Below are positions 62,940-64,000 of a stretch of DNA of 64,000 nt, in pieces. How positions within the stretch are numbered: position 1 is the stretch's first letter; each line of letters begins with the position of its first letter. The DNA is from NORP240 sp965222175. Its GTDB lineage: Bacteria > Pseudomonadota > Gammaproteobacteria > Pseudomonadales > Pseudohongiellaceae. The stretch is from contig OZ244938.1 of assembly GCA_965222175.1 (NCBI GenBank), forward strand, positions 2,976,001-3,040,000, read 5' to 3'. Both the position numbers and the translations under genes were made by a program. Under the pieces are notes generated by a model, which was given only the letters and a program-made list of their open reading frames with translations, searched no databases and was not told the origin of the DNA.

Positions 62940-63890
62940 ATGCTGGACATCTTCTTTTTTGCCACGCTGAACGGACTTGTCACCGGCCTGCTGCTGTTCA
63001 TGCTGGCGAGCGGCCTCACGCTGATCTTCAGCATGATGGGTGTCCTCAATTTTGCCCATGCCAGTTTTTACATGCTCGGCGCCTATTTCGCCTATTCCAT
63101 CAGTTCGTACCTTGGATTCTGGACAGGACTGTTGGTGGCGCCGATCATTGTCGGTCTTCTTGGCGCCCTTGTTGAGCGCTACGGGTTGCGTCACGTACAT
63201 CGGCATGGACACGTCGCGGAACTGGTATTTACCTTCGGCCTGGCGTTTCTCATCGAGGAACTGGTGCAATTTTTCTGGGGGCGCGATACCAAGAATTATC
63301 AACAGCCGGATGTCCTGGACTTTCCCCTGTTTACGCTGTTTGGCCAGGAATTTTCAGCCTACCGGGGATTCATGATTTTCATCTCGATGGCGATCTTTAT
63401 CAGTCTGTACTTTACCCTGACCCGCAGTCGCATCGGCATTATTATCCAGGCAGCAATAACCCATCCCACCACCGTCGCCAGCCTGGGACACAACGTCCCC
63501 TTGATTTTCATGGGCGTGTTTGGAATCGGCTCGGCATTGGCCGGACTTGCCGGCGTTATTGCCGGACCTGTTCTGACCACTTTTCCCGGCATGGCAATTG
63601 TGCTGGGCAGTATCGTATTCGTCATTGTGGTGATCGGCGGACTTGGATCCCTGGCCGGCGCCTTCATCGCTTCCCTGATGATCGGGCTCCTGCAATCCTA
63701 CGCCATTGCGTCCGATGTAGGCATGCCCGATCTGCTGGAGTTGCTGGGGATTTCCTTCGAACGCAGTCATCCGCTCAATGACCTGTGGACACTGACCCTG
63801 CCACAGATTGCTCCGATCCTGCCATTTCTGCTGCTGGTGCTGATGCTGATCTTCAGGCCCACGGGGCTGCTGGGAAAACGCGAGGAATGA
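62940..63890 (+). CDS. Branched-chain amino acid-type ABC transporter permease (LivH-like)
   Basis: This 316-residue inner-membrane protein has eight or so hydrophobic helices and the family blocks NGLVTGLLLFMLASGLTLIF (20 residues), MGVLNFAHASFYMLGAY and VIGGLGSLAGAFIASLMIG. It partners with the LivM-like permease that starts 4 bases after its stop. Confidence 0.94.
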   Translation: MLDIFFFATLNGLVTGLLLFMLASGLTLIFSMMGVLNFAHASFYMLGAYFAYSISSYLGFWTGLLVAPIIVGLLGALVERYGLRHVHRHGHVAELVFTFGLAFLIEELVQFFWGRDTKNYQQPDVLDFPLFTLFGQEFSAYRGFMIFISMAIFISLYFTLTRSRIGIIIQAAITHPTTVASLGHNVPLIFMGVFGIGSALAGLAGVIAGPVLTTFPGMAIVLGSIVFVIVVIGGLGSLAGAFIASLMIGLLQSYAIASDVGMPDLLELLGISFERSHPLNDLWTLTLPQIAPILPFLLLVLMLIFRPTGLLGKREE

Positions 63891-63894
63891 CCGG

Positions 63895-64000
63895 ATGATA
63901 CCGAAGCTCGCGATCTGGTCAGGCTTTCTGGTAACCCTGCTGGTATTACCACAACTGTTTAATTCGATCCTGGCAATATCGATACTCAACCAGATGTGCA
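63895..64000 (+). CDS. Second branched-chain-type ABC permease (LivM-like), 3' end outside the window
   Basis: Only the first 35 codons are present (starting MIPKLAIWSGFLVTLLVL, a hydrophobic helix followed by FNSILAISILNQM). The start has GGA upstream and lies 4 bases after the LivH-like stop. The position and opening sequence fit LivM. Confidence 0.8.
   Translation, partial: MIPKLAIWSGFLVTLLVLPQLFNSILAISILNQMC

Noticed and set aside
1..64000. CRISPR array
   Set aside because: No regularly spaced direct repeats of 24-40 bases with unique spacers were seen, and no cas genes are present.

Overview
The window reads as chromosomal DNA of a free-living, probably marine or aquatic, gammaproteobacterium. 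The evidence is the gene set: a cbpA-cbpM pair, arfB, a DUF3301 protein, a DinF-type MATE pump, an MtfA-type peptidase, an LldP lactate permease, and a diheme cytochrome paired with a beta-helix lipoprotein. No 16S rRNA gene or species-specific marker is present, so the genus is not assigned.

Layout. 0-14 kb: the end of a thiolase gene; a two-lipoprotein operon (beta-helix protein plus diheme c-type protein); a dicarboxylate/cystine-type symporter; a GNAT acetyltransferase; an operon of DUF58, transglutaminase, MoxR ATPase and TPR proteins; and a Bcr/CflA efflux pump. 14-24 kb is accessory-looking: selA, a 2-hydroxyacid dehydrogenase, an A/T-rich cassette (membrane class III cyclase homologue, ICMT-like methyltransferase, unknown protein), and an IS3-family element interrupted by two different IS256-family elements. 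24-36 kb: pyruvate phosphate dikinase, an M48 protease with LemA, a lactate permease, selB, and an SLC13/RCK transporter. 36-42 kb: the ATP-grasp, alpha-E, zinc peptidase and Anbu proteasome-like cluster, then a secreted Gly-Asn repeat protein. 42-54 kb: selC tRNA, DUF547, KAS III, DUF3301, MATE, cbpA-cbpM, YIP1, a MacAB-like efflux operon, a lytic transglycosylase and small membrane proteins. 54-64 kb: an H1/AlgP-like protein, a large inverted repeat, an MtfA-like peptidase, a thioredoxin-fusion gene followed by a UGSC-type selenoprotein and a thiolase, alanine dehydrogenase, arfB, and the start of a Liv-type ABC transporter operon.

The main thread is selenocysteine. Most of the decoding machinery is here: selA (14.3 kb), selB (32.4 kb) and the tRNA-Sec gene selC (42.1 kb). 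A client is here too: a 174-codon gene at 57767-58288 with an in-frame TGA in a U-G-S-C motif, followed directly by a 9-bp-based stem-loop that fits a bacterial SECIS. An automatic gene caller would split this gene into two fragments. Its upstream neighbour has an N-terminal CxxC thioredoxin-like segment and is a plausible redox partner. No selD was found in the window.

All assignments come from reading motifs and gene order by eye. No database search or folding calculation was run.
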